From Leucocoprinus leucothites (lineage: Eukaryota > Basidiomycota > Agaricomycetes > Agaricales > Agaricaceae), in assembly GCA_013368445.1 (NCBI GenBank), contig JAACJO010000061.1, positions 1-61,483 of the forward strand: 61,483 bases of DNA. The letters run 5' to 3'. Made by a program: the position numbers and the translations under genes. The stretch's first letter is position 1; every line of letters starts with the position of its first letter. This document shows positions 48,821-60,700 of this stretch, piece after piece. The notes under the pieces are model-generated. The model did no database searches. It saw only the letters and a list, made by a program, of their open reading frames with translations, and was not told the origin of the DNA.

Positions 48821-50230
48821 TTATTGTCGATTACGACCAACAACTGTTATCAAGAAGCACCGAATCACCCTCTCTATCCCGATTGACATATGCCAGCAGA
48901 ACATTTGCCCATTACCAACGGTACGGGCATACAAGATCCGCGCCTCGTACCCATGATACACCCTCTTCAGCCATTGGATCAAGTCAACTGGATGTACCTC
49001 CCACTGTAGACGCCCCCGACACTCAGCCTCCACCATAGCAGCATCGTCAACATGCGGGTGGAGATGGTGCTATACAAAGGTACGGCTGACCAGCACAGAT
49101 GTTGAAACTCGTGGTGTTGGTATGATAATGGGAGAGGGTCCGATCACTGGATGGATGATGTTGGCGATGATAGCGAGTAAGATTTGGGGTGGGGCGACGT
49201 CGCTCCTTGTCGATGATATAGCGTGCGGTTGGTGAGGTTGAAGAGATTGACGAGGCATAGGCGGCACCAGGTAGCCATTAACTGAAGCAACGAACAGGGA
49301 TGGATCGAGCTTCCGCGTGGCATTGGCCTCTGAGCCTTGCTGGATGCAGTAGCGTTTTATCATAGGGCCATGACCAGTGTAGTTGGATCTTGGCCAAGGA
49401 ACGTTTCGTTAGTTTGGATAAGAATTCGGATTGGTGGTGTGGCCTTATGTACTGGGAGCATTGTCGTGTTCCAGCATTGTCGGGCTGCTCGGGGGGTGTA
49501 CGTAAAACTTTTCCCGATGCGAAGTGAGGTGTCCAAGGACGAGATGAAGTACTAAAGAGTTGATGTGACAAAGGAAATAGTTCGATATTAGCAAGCAGTG
49601 TCGAGCATCGAGCATCATTCTTCAAGATTGTCGCAGGCTTACCTGGTAAGGGAAGAGACGTTGTGTATTTTCTTGGAGTCGGCGAATAACGTCAAAGCTT
49701 GACTTGTTCGATAAGTTTCAAACCTCAGGTGAGCCGCACTCTCTCCTGTGAATACGGGGCCAATAACAATTGCATCTTTGAAGACTGCACAGAATTCTTA
49801 GTTAGGAAGACGCACGATGAGAGTATAGTGTGTTACTTACCTGCCCCCCGGTGTTCATGCTCCCACTATCGCACACGGTTCTGCCATTGTGTGCGTGACT
49901 CTAGTTTTATTGGCTTCTCGATCTCTAGCGTCTACTCATCCTGATGCGACTGCACAGCCTGTCAGCCCGATGGTGGTTACGAAAATAACACTACATCCAC
50001 CAATGAGTACCACGCCGCGACATGGTCCTTTAGCTGGCGGTAACGTAGGCATGACGGAATTCGTTCCTTCGGAGGGTTTGGTAGCAGCAGAGATGGTGTC
50101 TGTTCTGCTTGCAGCAGCAGTTGTGGATCCTTGGAGATCTTCACATTTGAGGATTCGTCTCTGGTGCAGCAAGAAGGTGGAGGGCCAAGGTTCGGAGTCG
50201 GTGATGGCATCAAAAATACAGCTGATCAAT
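48821..50230 (-). pseudogene. Gene Y relic on the minus strand, copy 3 (clearest)
   Basis: Pieces from high to low coordinate: a Ser/Thr/Ala-rich stretch and VVLIGGCSVIFVTTIGLTGC (about 49940-50020, possible membrane helix), an intron at 49840-49785 (56 bp, GTAAGT donor, GTGCAG acceptor), FKDAIVIGPVFTGESAAHL (about 49720-49780), and SQALTLFADSKKIHNVSSLT ending at a GTAAGC donor (about 49645). Then come SRPWTPHFASGKVLRTPPE (about 49530), SVNGYLVPPMPRQSLQPHQ (about 49240-49300), and GRLQWEVHPVDLIQWLKRV with YHGYEARILYARTV (48920-49020). I do not recognise the protein. Two introns and conservation with 6345-7680 support an ancestral gene. Stops separate most pieces. Confidence 0.5.
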
Positions 50231-51350
50231 CAATTCAACACACGGCCCTGATGCGCTTCTTTGCTCACCTTAAATGCTGTTCATCCTGGAAAAGAGAGGT
50301 AGGCAGCTCTCCCTGGAACTTTAGTCCTGGTATAAACTGAACCCTGTACCAGTGCAAAGAAGACTACCCAGTTTCAGGCAGAGCTTTGTAGCGGGATGGG
50401 TACTAGAAAGGTAAGCAGTCTCGTCATAGCCCTAAAAGTATTTGTTGAGGGTAATTATAGGCCACAGTGCAGTTATTTGTCGAGCTACTCGTTGGCCTAT
50501 GGACTCAAACTAGCCCATCAAGAGTCATATCACATCTTATGACTTTGGCTTATCTTCGAGCTCGAGAATTGTACCACCAGCGACACGATACGCAGGTGTA
50601 TATTTCCGTTGCTTTCCCTCTATGCAAACGCTCATGTAAAAGTACAACAGAGATGCAACAACGCCTCCATTTACGCCTCTGCTGTTCTCATTTCACGTCC
50701 CTACAGCACTCAAACATCCGCGTTGCAGTACTTCAAAGTTTTCCTCCGCTCAAACTTCTGGTTGCTGGTGAAGATGATCAACTGTCACTGCTATCTCTCA
50801 AACAACATGGGCTCCCATTCCTTTGTTTCTAGTAACAGAAGCTATAACATCTTCTAGGTTATTCGTAGTCGACGAGTGTCAAAACCGCGATACTTTGGTA
50901 ATTTGCCTGGTGGCGTCAAGCCTGAGGTGAGGATGTGCTCGCTTTTTCCGCGCAGGTTTTCCTCAACACTGGCTCAAGGTTTCATCGGGTCTGTGTAGGT
51001 CTCGCCAGCGGACTCAAGATATCACCACTTTGGTCTCGCTGCAGACGCACCCACCGTAACCGACAGCCCTCCAACCGGGCAACTCATGATATGGGCCTGT
51101 CATCCTGGTTGCCATATCTTATCTCCAGCATTCAAGAGAGTATTATAACTCGATGTGCTTGCACATCACCTGTTGTCACTGTGCGTGGATAGTACACCCC
51201 TCTTTTGTACAAACTGCCATTGACTCTCCCGGGGTTAGATTCTTTTCGCTCCAAGACGACGGCACGATAAATCTTCAACGGAATGATGTCGGTCCCTTCG
51301 AGGACTTCATGAAGGAGGAATTTCAGAATGACTCACTGCACCATGTGACC
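50231..51350. other. Degenerate spacer
   Basis: Duplicate of 7700-8745, with the GTAAGCAGTCTC...AATTATAG intron-like block (about 50411-50460) and 'cgacagccctccaaccgggc'. About 500 bp next to the U2 start (8745-9240) are missing here. No intact gene. Confidence 0.4.
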
Positions 51351-51540
51351 TGACAGAAGATCAAGTACGAGTCCCCTTCACCCCACCAGCCACCTGCTCC
51401 CACAATTGGAAGCACTGCAACCAAAAATCTATCCTTGCACTCTTGAAGCCCCGACGAAGAGCGCAGTAATGGCCACGGCTACTCAAGTACATGATCTTCG
51501 TGACAACCGACATCGTGCGCAGCATATGCTGGAGGGACAA
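51351..51540 (+). pseudogene. Orphan NLR leader fragment (U2 type), short
   Basis: 'gacagaagatcaagtacgag...aaccgacatcgtgcgcagcatatgctggagggacaaggtacg' aligns with 9241-9410 of the U2 leader. It then switches into the gene X tail type of sequence ('ctggagggacaaggtacg', as at 16078 and 38571). No NACHT exon follows. Confidence 0.55.
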
Positions 51541-53074
51541 GGTACGTTCATAGTCCTTTTAATCTTAATGAATGTTAGGATTAACCTCCCTTTCACATTC
51601 CAGTAAGACGGCGCAGTCTGGCCATTATCGCAATGGTCGGGATGCTGGCTCACGACCACAACGATAGACGACGAGGCCACATGTCGGTCAACCCCTGACT
51701 TGCCCCCCTCACCACAGCTAACCAGTGCGTCAAGCCGCTCCTTAGCCCAAACCACCACACTCACTTTTGTGACTTGCCCCAGCTTCTGAGCCTCCACTGG
51801 TGCCGCTCTACAAGTGATATCACCTGTTCCCGCCGCGTCTCTCCACCTTCAATCAAGAATGCAAGCTCATTGGGACACCACTTCTTTGCGACATTCACGT
51901 TTCCTTCTTACTCATGCTCATGTCCGGCATCTTGAGATCCGGTCCGCATCTTGTTTCAAGTTGGTTGCATGCGCATATATCTATTACTGCAGCGTTCAAG
52001 CGAGGGTGACAATGTCGTTAGGACGTGGAGACTTCCGTAATGTTGGAAGATCGTGGTGGTCTCCTTGTTGTGTGTGTGATGGTCTCCGCATTGTCCTTCC
52101 CCCTAGCAGAATGATAGGTGGAGGTATGGTGACTCTCATGATTCTGAACCTGGAAGTACCTTCGTCCAGGTCTGGTAGAGGTTGCGGGGGTGAGAATGAT
52201 GTGGAAGAGGAAGATGAAGGGGATGTGGTGAGGGATATGGTGACAGCAAGGACGACCATACGAGTGGGGCTATCTGCGGTATGACAGGTTTCTGTCCTTG
52301 TTGTACGCCACGTCGCCCGCTGTTCTCGACTCCTCACAAGATCATCTGCACCGTTACCTTTAAAACAACGTCACTTTCTTCATTGGTAGGACCAGTCCCA
52401 AGTCCATCTGATTTATTCGACTCTAACTCATCCCAGGTTCAGTCGGCGAGTGTCGAAACGGCAATGCGTTACCTGGTAGAGTCAGGCTTGGGGTCCAAAT
52501 ATGTTCACTTTTTCTGCGCAAGACATCCTAGGCGCTAGCCTCGGGCTTCAGTCATAATAAATCCCCGCTTCTGCAAATGGTACGTGTTTTATTCCTCTAT
52601 GCTCATCAGGGAAGCTTGAAATTCAGAATTCACCAGTTCTATCCACGTCATTGCAAAAGGACAACTGACATGAGTGGACGATTTTACAGCACTTGTCCTC
52701 TGAGCTTCAAGATATTGCGCTTGACTGATTGGACACACCAAGGTTGAGGTCGCTGTGAGCGCTTGTAGTCGATGGAAAGGGTGCCTGCTCAAGCGGTCGT
52801 GAGACTCTTCCTGTCTTGATTATTGGAATTCGCCTACCCTACTACTACTTTCCAGACACGAGACGGGTTGAAAGGACGCTCTGCAGCCCCTCCCTTTTGT
52901 TCTGCCTCCCCGGCGAAAGCGCTGCCGTACAAATCCGCCCTTTCGTCGCCTTGTAATCTTTGATATATGTTAATTCGAGCTAGGTGGATGGTAATCCGCA
53001 TAGACACTGAGCATCTTGGCTTTTGGGCATTCCAAGAAGGATAGACAACTGTGTATGTACTATCTACCTGAATA
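51541..53074. other. Spacer, mostly without recognised genes
   Basis: Parts resemble the 16-17 kb spacer (51600-52080). An acidic open stretch NDVEEEDEGDVVRDMV lies at about 52195-52245 on +. At 52589-52792 a minus-strand stretch reads PFAMTWIELVNSEFQASLMS, which looks protein-like but has no second copy here for comparison. 52800-53070 shows nothing to me. Near 53075 the duplication shared with 23925 begins. Confidence 0.35.
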
Positions 53075-54420
53075 CGAGTTAATCTCCCCTTTCGGCCCTT
53101 TTATATCTTAAATAAAAATGGTTTGCCTCACATATATATCATGACTGTACCTGTACACTGAACGTACGTCAGGAAAATCTGGATTCTCGACTACAGTTTA
53201 AGACCATTATCTGAGAATCACCGACACACTCTCCGAGAGTCTCTACTAGCAGAATCCTCGTCGATTACAAAGTTTACAGGCATATCCAGAACTGCAAAAA
53301 AAACTAAATTAAATCCGCACATTGTAACCCAGATTCCTGTCCATGAGACTCCCTAGTCAGCTGTTGGATCAAGTCAAAAGGCTGCACCTCCCACAGCGGT
53401 AACGCCCGCGGCACCATCAACATGCGAGTGGAGGTGATGCTATACAAAGGCGTAGCTGACCAACACAAACATTGAAAATTCGTAGGGTTGGTCTGGAACC
53501 TGGACATTGGTGTGGGTGGGGGTAAAGCTCGGGGAGGTTCGAGTGCCGGTGGACGTTGTCGGGGATGATCGATAATTGTCAGTGAGAGCGAGACTGGAGT
53601 TTTGGGGTGGGACAAGGGATTACATGCCGTTGTCGACGGGACTGCGGGCGGTTGATGAGGTGAAAGAGATCGTCGAGCGGTAGCGCAGCCCGCGCCGAGT
53701 GACCATCAACTAAAGCAACAGCCGAGCATAGGTCAATCTTCCTTGTGGCGTTGGCCTGCGAGTTTTACTGGGCGCAGAAATTTCTCGCAGAGTAAAGACC
53801 TCGCGAAGGCCTAAGTCCAGCAAAACTCCTGATTTAGAAGTGATGGGGCGTCCATGCTTAGACGTCTTGTGCCGAGACTAGGGACACTGCGCGGTTTGTT
53901 ACACGAATAATAACGTTGGAACTTGGCTGGTGCTCTGGGTTTAAAGCCTGAATTGGGCCACACTCTCTCCTGTGAATGCGGGACGGGGCTGCATGGAATT
54001 TCTGGTTACAGAGACGTACAATGAAAACACGTTACGTTACTTACTGTCTCCCTGGTGTTCATGCTTCCGATAGCACAGACAGCTCTACCATTGTGTGCGT
54101 GGCTCCAGTTTTATTGGCTCTTTGGACCCATTCTCGACCCCTAGCGTCTGTTTGTCAGTCCGATAGTAGTGATGAAGATGGCGATGTACTCACTGACCAA
54201 ACTGCGCTGCGACATGGTCCTTTCCCTGGCGGTCGTATAGGCATGGCAGTCATTCATCCCTTCAAAGGTTGTATTCAGTCGTTGGATTGTCGAAAGTCTT
54301 CGCGTTTGGGGATTCGTCCCTCGTGCAACAAGATTGAAGCAGACGAAGGCCAAAGAGAACTCGGGAATGTCAGTGATGGGATCAAAAATAGAACTGACAG
54401 TGATCAATCAATTCATCCTT
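53075..54420 (-). pseudogene. Gene Y relic, copy 4
   Basis: Matches 23925-25200. The conserved minus-strand intron is present (donor GTAAGTAACG in plus 'cgttacttac' at about 54035-54044, acceptor ..CATGCAG near 53990). A SEYIAIFITTIGLTN hydrophobic piece lies at 54150-54200. The lower part (53304-53615) has LPLWEVQPFDLIQQL, equal to the LQWEV..DLIQWL piece of other copies. Decayed. Confidence 0.4.
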
Positions 54421-55149
54421 CCCTCGGTCAACTCAAGTCTTTGACGTTCAGTCTCGGAAAGCAGAGCAAGAGGCTTCTGGGACTTCCTGCAGCTCCAATC
54501 AGGGCGGATATCCGGATTCAGCAGAGGTAGACTGCCAAGTTTCAGGCAGAGTTTTGGAACGGGGTGAGGACCGGGAACGTAAGCACTGTCGTCAGAGCCC
54601 TAAAGTATCTGCTGAGGATGTTTATAGGCCACTTTCTGGTCATCCATCAAGCCATTCGCCGCTCGATGGCCACGCAGGTCCCTCAAACACCATATCGCAT
54701 TCTACGACTTTGGCCTGGCTTCAAGCTCGAAAATGGTGCCGCCAGTGACACAGTACACAGGCCTGTATTCGCGCTGTTTCCCCTTCTTGCAAATGCTAAT
54801 ATAAAAATACAACAGAAATACAACAGTATCTACATCTACGCTCCTGCAGTTCTCCTCTCATGTCCCTACAACATTCAAACAGTCGCGCTGTAGTCCTCCA
54901 GACTCTCTTCTTACTCCAACAACTAGGTTCTTAATCAGCCTCACCGTTACCTTCAAAAAAGTGGGCTCCCATTACATCACTGGTAACAGAAACTTCAGTT
55001 ACCCAACTCTTATTCACTCCGAGTTCAGTCGGCGGGTGATGAAACGGCGATACACTGGTGCTTTCAACTGTCAAGCTTGAGGTGCGGATAAGCTCGCTTT
55101 CTCCACAAAAGCTTTCCTGGGCACTAACTCAAGGTTTCGTCGTTTCTGT
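54421..55149. other. Degenerate spacer
   Basis: Duplicate of 25200-25975 with the same intron-like GTAAGCACTGTCG...TTTATAG block (about 54580-54630) and a FKLENGAASDTVHR-like piece. No gene called. Confidence 0.4.
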
Positions 55150-55870
55150 GTAGGACGTGCCGGCAGGCTCAATATCTCACGACTTCGCTCAAGCTGCGGC
55201 CGCTCGCAATTCAGCTCTCCAATCGACGCTATGGCTAGTTCACCGAATGTCATCTCGGGAGCCGTATACTCCCTTTCCGGGGCCTTGTGCTCATACTTAC
55301 CACGGTAGCACGTCTTCTTCCCTTCCCCTCGATGCCGCTGCTTCAGTGGTAGATGGAAGTGCCGGTGGTGTGGCCACAGCATCCACGATGCCAAGGTCTG
55401 GGCGAGGATGGCTCACGTTGTTGAAGCAAGGAATGAGGAGTGGCAGTATGTTCTTGATTGCGAGTATTGCGGTTCCCGATACCCTCTATTCCGCGGAGGA
55501 ACAGTCACAATCCATAGGCAAGGGAACAAGGCAGGATTTAGCGACGGCCAATTCGTGACTTGGGAGAGGAGGTGGCGATGGTGATGCAATCTGGCAGGAA
55601 AGCGACGAGGAAGACGGCAACGGCAAGGGGGAGTGGACCATCCTGGTACTTAAGCCAACTCTCCCCTGCCACTACACGCACCCGCGCTCACACCATCCAT
55701 ACGTCAAATCAAGTTCCAGCATATCCAAACATGCCAGCGTCTGTGCAGGCTCGTTCAGCGGTGATGCAGCAAATACAAGCAGTACACAGGGAGAGGGAGA
55801 GGGGTTGTGTCAGTGACTCTTAGCTAGCGAGTGTTATGTAGTGCGCTTGCTGGAAGGGTATGGTACGTGC
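55150..55870 (+). pseudogene. Gene X relic, 3' half, second copy
   Basis: Duplicate of 25980-26740: SSSLPLDAAASVVDGSAGG (55316-55370), TMPRSGRGWLTLLKQGMR and SGSMFLIASIAVPDTL, then VMQSGRKATRKTATA (about 55580). Frame change after 55558. Confidence 0.45.
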
Positions 55871-56040
55871 ATAGCCATTTAAATCTTGATATATGTGGAT
55901 ATTGACTTCACCTGGAGACGTCTGGTCGCTCTCGCTGGCGGAGATCCTAGTTCACCACTGCAGCAATGGACGACCAACCCACACTCGGCGAGCCTATATC
56001 ATCCCAACCGGTCAACGTTGTCAGTGCGCTGGGCCGCTTC

Positions 56041-56594
56041 ATAGTGTCAGGATTTGCGAAATACTGGCGCTTACTAAGCGCGTGAAAGTTACGGAGAGGT
56101 CGGTCGTTGGCTTCAGCGTATGTGCTGCGCCCTTCCGATATCGCGTCGACCGATTTGGTCTACGAGGAAGATGACAGGCAGTGCGAATTGGAATTCAACA
56201 CTGAAGGAATAACGGACAGAGAATTCAGAGTGGAATCTTAGTCGATATTCAGAATGAATAATACATGAGCTAGTAGCGACATATTTAAGATAACGCGAAA
56301 TTGGACAAATAACACGTAAATATCGCGAAGCTCACAATGCGACGATAAACGAATAAACAGATAAACGAAAAGTAAATAGACAACGACAAACGCGACGCGA
56401 CGGAGAACGATAAACATAAATGGAATGGCGGAAACGAATATGAGCGCAAATGAAAGGAGGATAGAATGATGAGCGGAGACAGGCTGCGAAATATTTATAG
56501 AAATGATAGATAATGAAAAATCGCGGGAATCGGAAGTCGAAAAAATAGTCGGAGATCAAATCGGAGAGGTCGCGATCGCAGATCGTGACACATA
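56041..56594. mobile_element. 548-bp non-autonomous DNA transposon (MITE-like)
   Basis: Element at 56044-56591. Left end GTGTCAGGATTTGCGA (56044-56059); the reverse complement of the right end is GTGTCACGATCTGCGA (56576-56591), 14 of 16 identical. ATA flanks both sides (56041-56043, 56592-56594). The duplicate locus at about 26955-26965 has the empty site 'cttcatagctcaag' with one ATA. The inside is AT-rich with repeated 'cgataaacgaa' and 'gcgac' motifs and no credible transposase. I cannot name the superfamily from these ends. Confidence 0.85.
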
Positions 56595-57737
56595 GCTCGA
56601 ACCACCGCTCTTGCTTTTGTGACTCCCCCAACTTCCGAGCCTTCAACGGTGCGAATGCCCACCACACCTCGACATTTCCTAGCCGCGCCTCTCTGCCCCC
56701 CTCGTTCAAAACCCAGCCTTCTCTTCCTTCAGTCGAGCATGCGATTTCATTGAAAGAACAAAGCACCTACCGTGTGCAACACTCCCTCCATGTCCCTGTT
56801 CACGTCCACCATTGTGAAGTCCGAGCTTGCGCATCTTGCTTCAAATTGGCCTTATGTGTCGAAAAATCTTCTCTTGTCGAAGCACCCGCCCAAGGGTGAC
56901 TGTGACGTTAGGACACGGAGGGTGATAGTGGTCTCCTTGATTGCCTGTATTGCAACTTTTCTATTGCCCTTTCCGTAAAGGAGTGGGATGGCTGCACGAA
57001 ATACACACATACGAATGTTGTCTAGACAGACACCTTGCCGAAATACAGGCCATTAAGCGAGTGATCAGATTGTGAAAGAGTTTGCTTTGTGTGGCGGGAT
57101 TGCCCTCGTCTGTTTGGTCTCTATCATTAGATAAAAACACTCGTCCTGTACAAAAAGCCCTCAGGCCGTATCCTATATTTCTCTTAGACTTCTGTCGAAT
57201 ACGATAACTTGTCGCAGTCATTTCGTTGTTCGACTTGAGGCCTTGAGGTTTCGTGTGGCCGATCAGTGATCAACATCGCTCTCGCATCACATTTTAATTC
57301 CAGGGATGATTGTGACTACTCTGAACTTTGTTACCGAACTGTGGCTGCTCGGGGTGTAATTGTCGTCTTGCAAGGACACCGCGTTAGCAGCGATCCATTC
57401 CAAATTTGTCTTGAAGGCTCCTGTTGTAGCCTGGCTTGAGATCCCCAAATTCGACCTTAGAGTGGTCGGGTTCTCATGGCTGGGTACTCCGTATGTAGGC
57501 CTCTTCATAAACCAATCCAGGTACTTACTGCTCGATTATCATCCATTTCCCCGTGTATATGCATTGAGTACGATGAACTGTGGGATTTGTGATATTTTAT
57601 TCCATTTATCAGGTTCAACCAATAATGTGGCATCTCCATCAGGGGCACATTTCCAAAAATAGGCAACAAATCAATGCTGTATTATGATCTGGAGATGCAC
57701 AGTGTGTTCTCAACTCTTTCCCTCACCACGCTCTGTT
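56595..57737. other. Spacer and 5' region upstream of U6
   Basis: Duplicate of 26965-27848. It carries an extra block of about 205 bp (57087-57291) that is absent from the U4 side. The final 250 bp are the conserved NLR 5' region. No gene seen. Confidence 0.5.
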
Positions 57738-60700
57738 ATGGTGTGTGTCTCGCTCTGCCTGTACAATGGAAGAAGCTGATAACGCAAAGAACAAGCACCG
57801 TAGGAGTCCAAGTAATAGTGAAGCCCAAGCCACGCCTTCCAAGCGGCCCAGGCGGATTGAACCAGGAAGCTGTAGCACTTCCCCCACTGCTAGCTCGAGT
57901 GCATCCTGGACCATTCTCTCCTCCGTTCCAAGAGTGCACAGCCTTACCATTCGAGACAGTATCTCAACATGGACAGGATCCTTCTCATTCTCATGCGCTG
58001 AACAATGCAATTACCCCCGGAAGCCAATTGCAGCATTCTCGGGAGAACATCGTACGTAGTACTTATGGCTGCCCTACCGCACGCTGAAATGCGTCCAATA
58101 TCAGAAGATTTGCCTAATTTCTTCTCAAATGCAAGCGGTTTCCAGATCAGTAACTCAACTATTATTGGAAGTGTCATTCAGTATCCCGATGCAGCACCGC
58201 TGCCCTTTCCCGACTCTTATGGTGACTCCCGTGGCCCTTGTCCTTGAGCTTCTGTACTTACATCATGAAAACAGATGGGCAAAAGCTGAAGAAGGCACTG
58301 GTGGAAGGCCTCGAGTTTGTCCCTCTGGCGAGGGAATGCATGCAAGATACCTGTGTTGCGATTTTGTCAGACGTCAATGCCAGGATTCACGACAGCGAGG
58401 ACAGCAATATCATTTGGATCAAAGGGTTCCCTGGTGTTGGGAAGTCTGCCCTAGCATCCACCATTGTATCTCGACTCCGTGAACAGGGTGAACTGCTATC
58501 ATATTTCGTATTCGACCGTGCCAAACCGACTATCACAACTACGAGAGCCCTCTGGCGCCGCATCTCTTGGGACCTTGTTCGTTTATATCCAGCCGCGAGA
58601 CCGTCTTTACTCAAACGTATTGATGATGAAACCTTCGATGTCAACAGTCCCAACATCGTCTCCCTTTTCACGTCTCTCATCATCGAGCCACTGTCACACC
58701 TACATAGAGGCGAGCCGAGAGACGCTCAGCTTCATCAACCTGTAGTAGTTGTCATCGATGCTGCTGATGAATGTGGTGGTCTTGAGGGACCTCGGTCGAA
58801 TGACCGTAAAGCTCTATTAAAGACGCTTGAACGGTGGCACTCGGAACTCCCGAAGGACTTCAAGCTAGTATTTACTAGCAGGGAAGAAGACGACATCAAA
58901 CGACGTATTTCACCCATCAGTACCCATATCCACGTTTCCATCGACACTAAAGAAGCTTCCAGCGATATCCACAGGTACCTCGAGGATCGTCTCGAGGATA
59001 TTGCAGATGCGTACCCCGAGTTACCCGTAAACTGGGCCCACCAGACAGCCAATCACCTGGCTAAACGTGCGGCAGGCGTGTTTATTTGGGCCACGACTAT
59101 TGCGAACTTTATTGAGGCTGGTGAGCCTCAGTCACGGCTCAAAGCCATTGACGCTGGGCTAGGATTATGGGGAAAACAAGGATCGCTATATGCTCTATAT
59201 GCAAGTATCCTCAAGGTCTCATTTGGGGGCCTTCATGGAGAAGAGGCAGAGGCATTTAAGACTGTTGTTGGTGCAATGGTTTTTGCTCAACGACCGTTCG
59301 ATGACTCCGACTTCACCGCGATGAGCCCTGTGGTGACCGGCTCGATGCTAAGGTACATCTGTAAGGGACTGCGGTCGGTCATTGATGAGGATGCTCCCCT
59401 CCGCTTCGTTCACCAATCATTCGTCGATTTCCTCCTCTCTGCGGAATGCCCCTATGAGTTCGCTATCAGGGAACAGCAGCAACAGCTCTCTACTCTATGC
59501 CTGGCCACCCTGTCGAAGCAGCTACGGTTCAACATCTGCGACCTGGAGACATCGAGTCTGAAGAATGCGGACGTGCCTGATATCGAAATCAAGGTTAAGG
59601 CCGGCATCCCGTCACTCCTCTCGTACGCGAGCTGTTTTTTGGCTGAACATCTTCGTCACACTGCATTTGACGAGTGCCTGATGGTCCACTTGAGGGTGGT
59701 GTTCAAGGAGAAGCTGCTATACTGGCTCGAAGTGATGAGCCTGCTGGAGGAGATGCACCGGGTGGTGCCGATCCTGAGGATGGTCGCTGATTGGATCACC
59801 GTGCGTACTCTGTCCGCTTCCTTGCATCACACTTCTGACGCTCTTTACATAGGCGAGAGATGGAGACCTTACCGAGTTTGTTTGTGATGCCCTCCGATTC
59901 ATCATGGCATTCACCATCCCCATCATGCAAAGCGCCCCACACATCTACCTTTCTGCCCTCCCCTTCGCTCCTGAAGAATCGCTGGTTGCGAAATATTTCC
60001 TGCCCAGATTCCCTCAACTCCTCGCACTTGATACCAGCAAACCTAGTCGCTGGTCATTGTGTGTTTTTGTTTCAGAGTTCCATAGAATGAGAATTACTGC
60101 CATTGCCCTTTCTCCGGATGAGAAGATATTTGCATCTGGGGATGAGGGTGGCGATATATGTATCTGGGACTCTGAAACGGGTATTTTAATCTCAGGTCCA
60201 CTTATTCAATATGTTATGGGCCGGCACCTAGCATTCAGCCTTGCCTTCAGTCCCAATGGGAAGTACCTTTTAGCTACATACGGAAAAGAACGGATGGTGA
60301 TTTGGGATGTAGAAAGTGGCAAGGAACACCTTTGTTTCGGAGGATTTTCGGAGGGGTCTGGCTCATCTCCCCTTCATGGTGACACATCAGAAGGGATTAT
60401 ATCTGCTGTCTATTCCAAGGACGGCCATATGATTGTTTCAATATCGGAGTACGACGATCCAACCCACAATGACAAATTTCATTATCGTTGCCGTGTCCGG
60501 TCGTGGGACACAAGTACCGGCAGCCTGGCACACATCCTACTCGATCTTCCCGGATCAGGCCATGATTATTTATTGTCACCAGATGCACATTTCCTTGTCT
60601 CATGGGGCCATGCTAATGGGACTCCACTGAGAGTATGGGATTTGACAGAAAGACCTCCTAGAGGTGTGATTGAGCAGAATGCTATTGATGAAGAGTCTTC

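Larger units (their letters stand above)
41870..51500. repeat. Segmental duplication pair B, copy 2 (partner 1-9300)
   Basis: The NACHT tail, WD40 exon, 3' flank, gene X, proline-rich relic, gene Y relic and following spacer have the same order as 1-9300. Indels of about 255 and 490 bp and a loss of about 500 bp separate the two. Confidence 0.8.
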
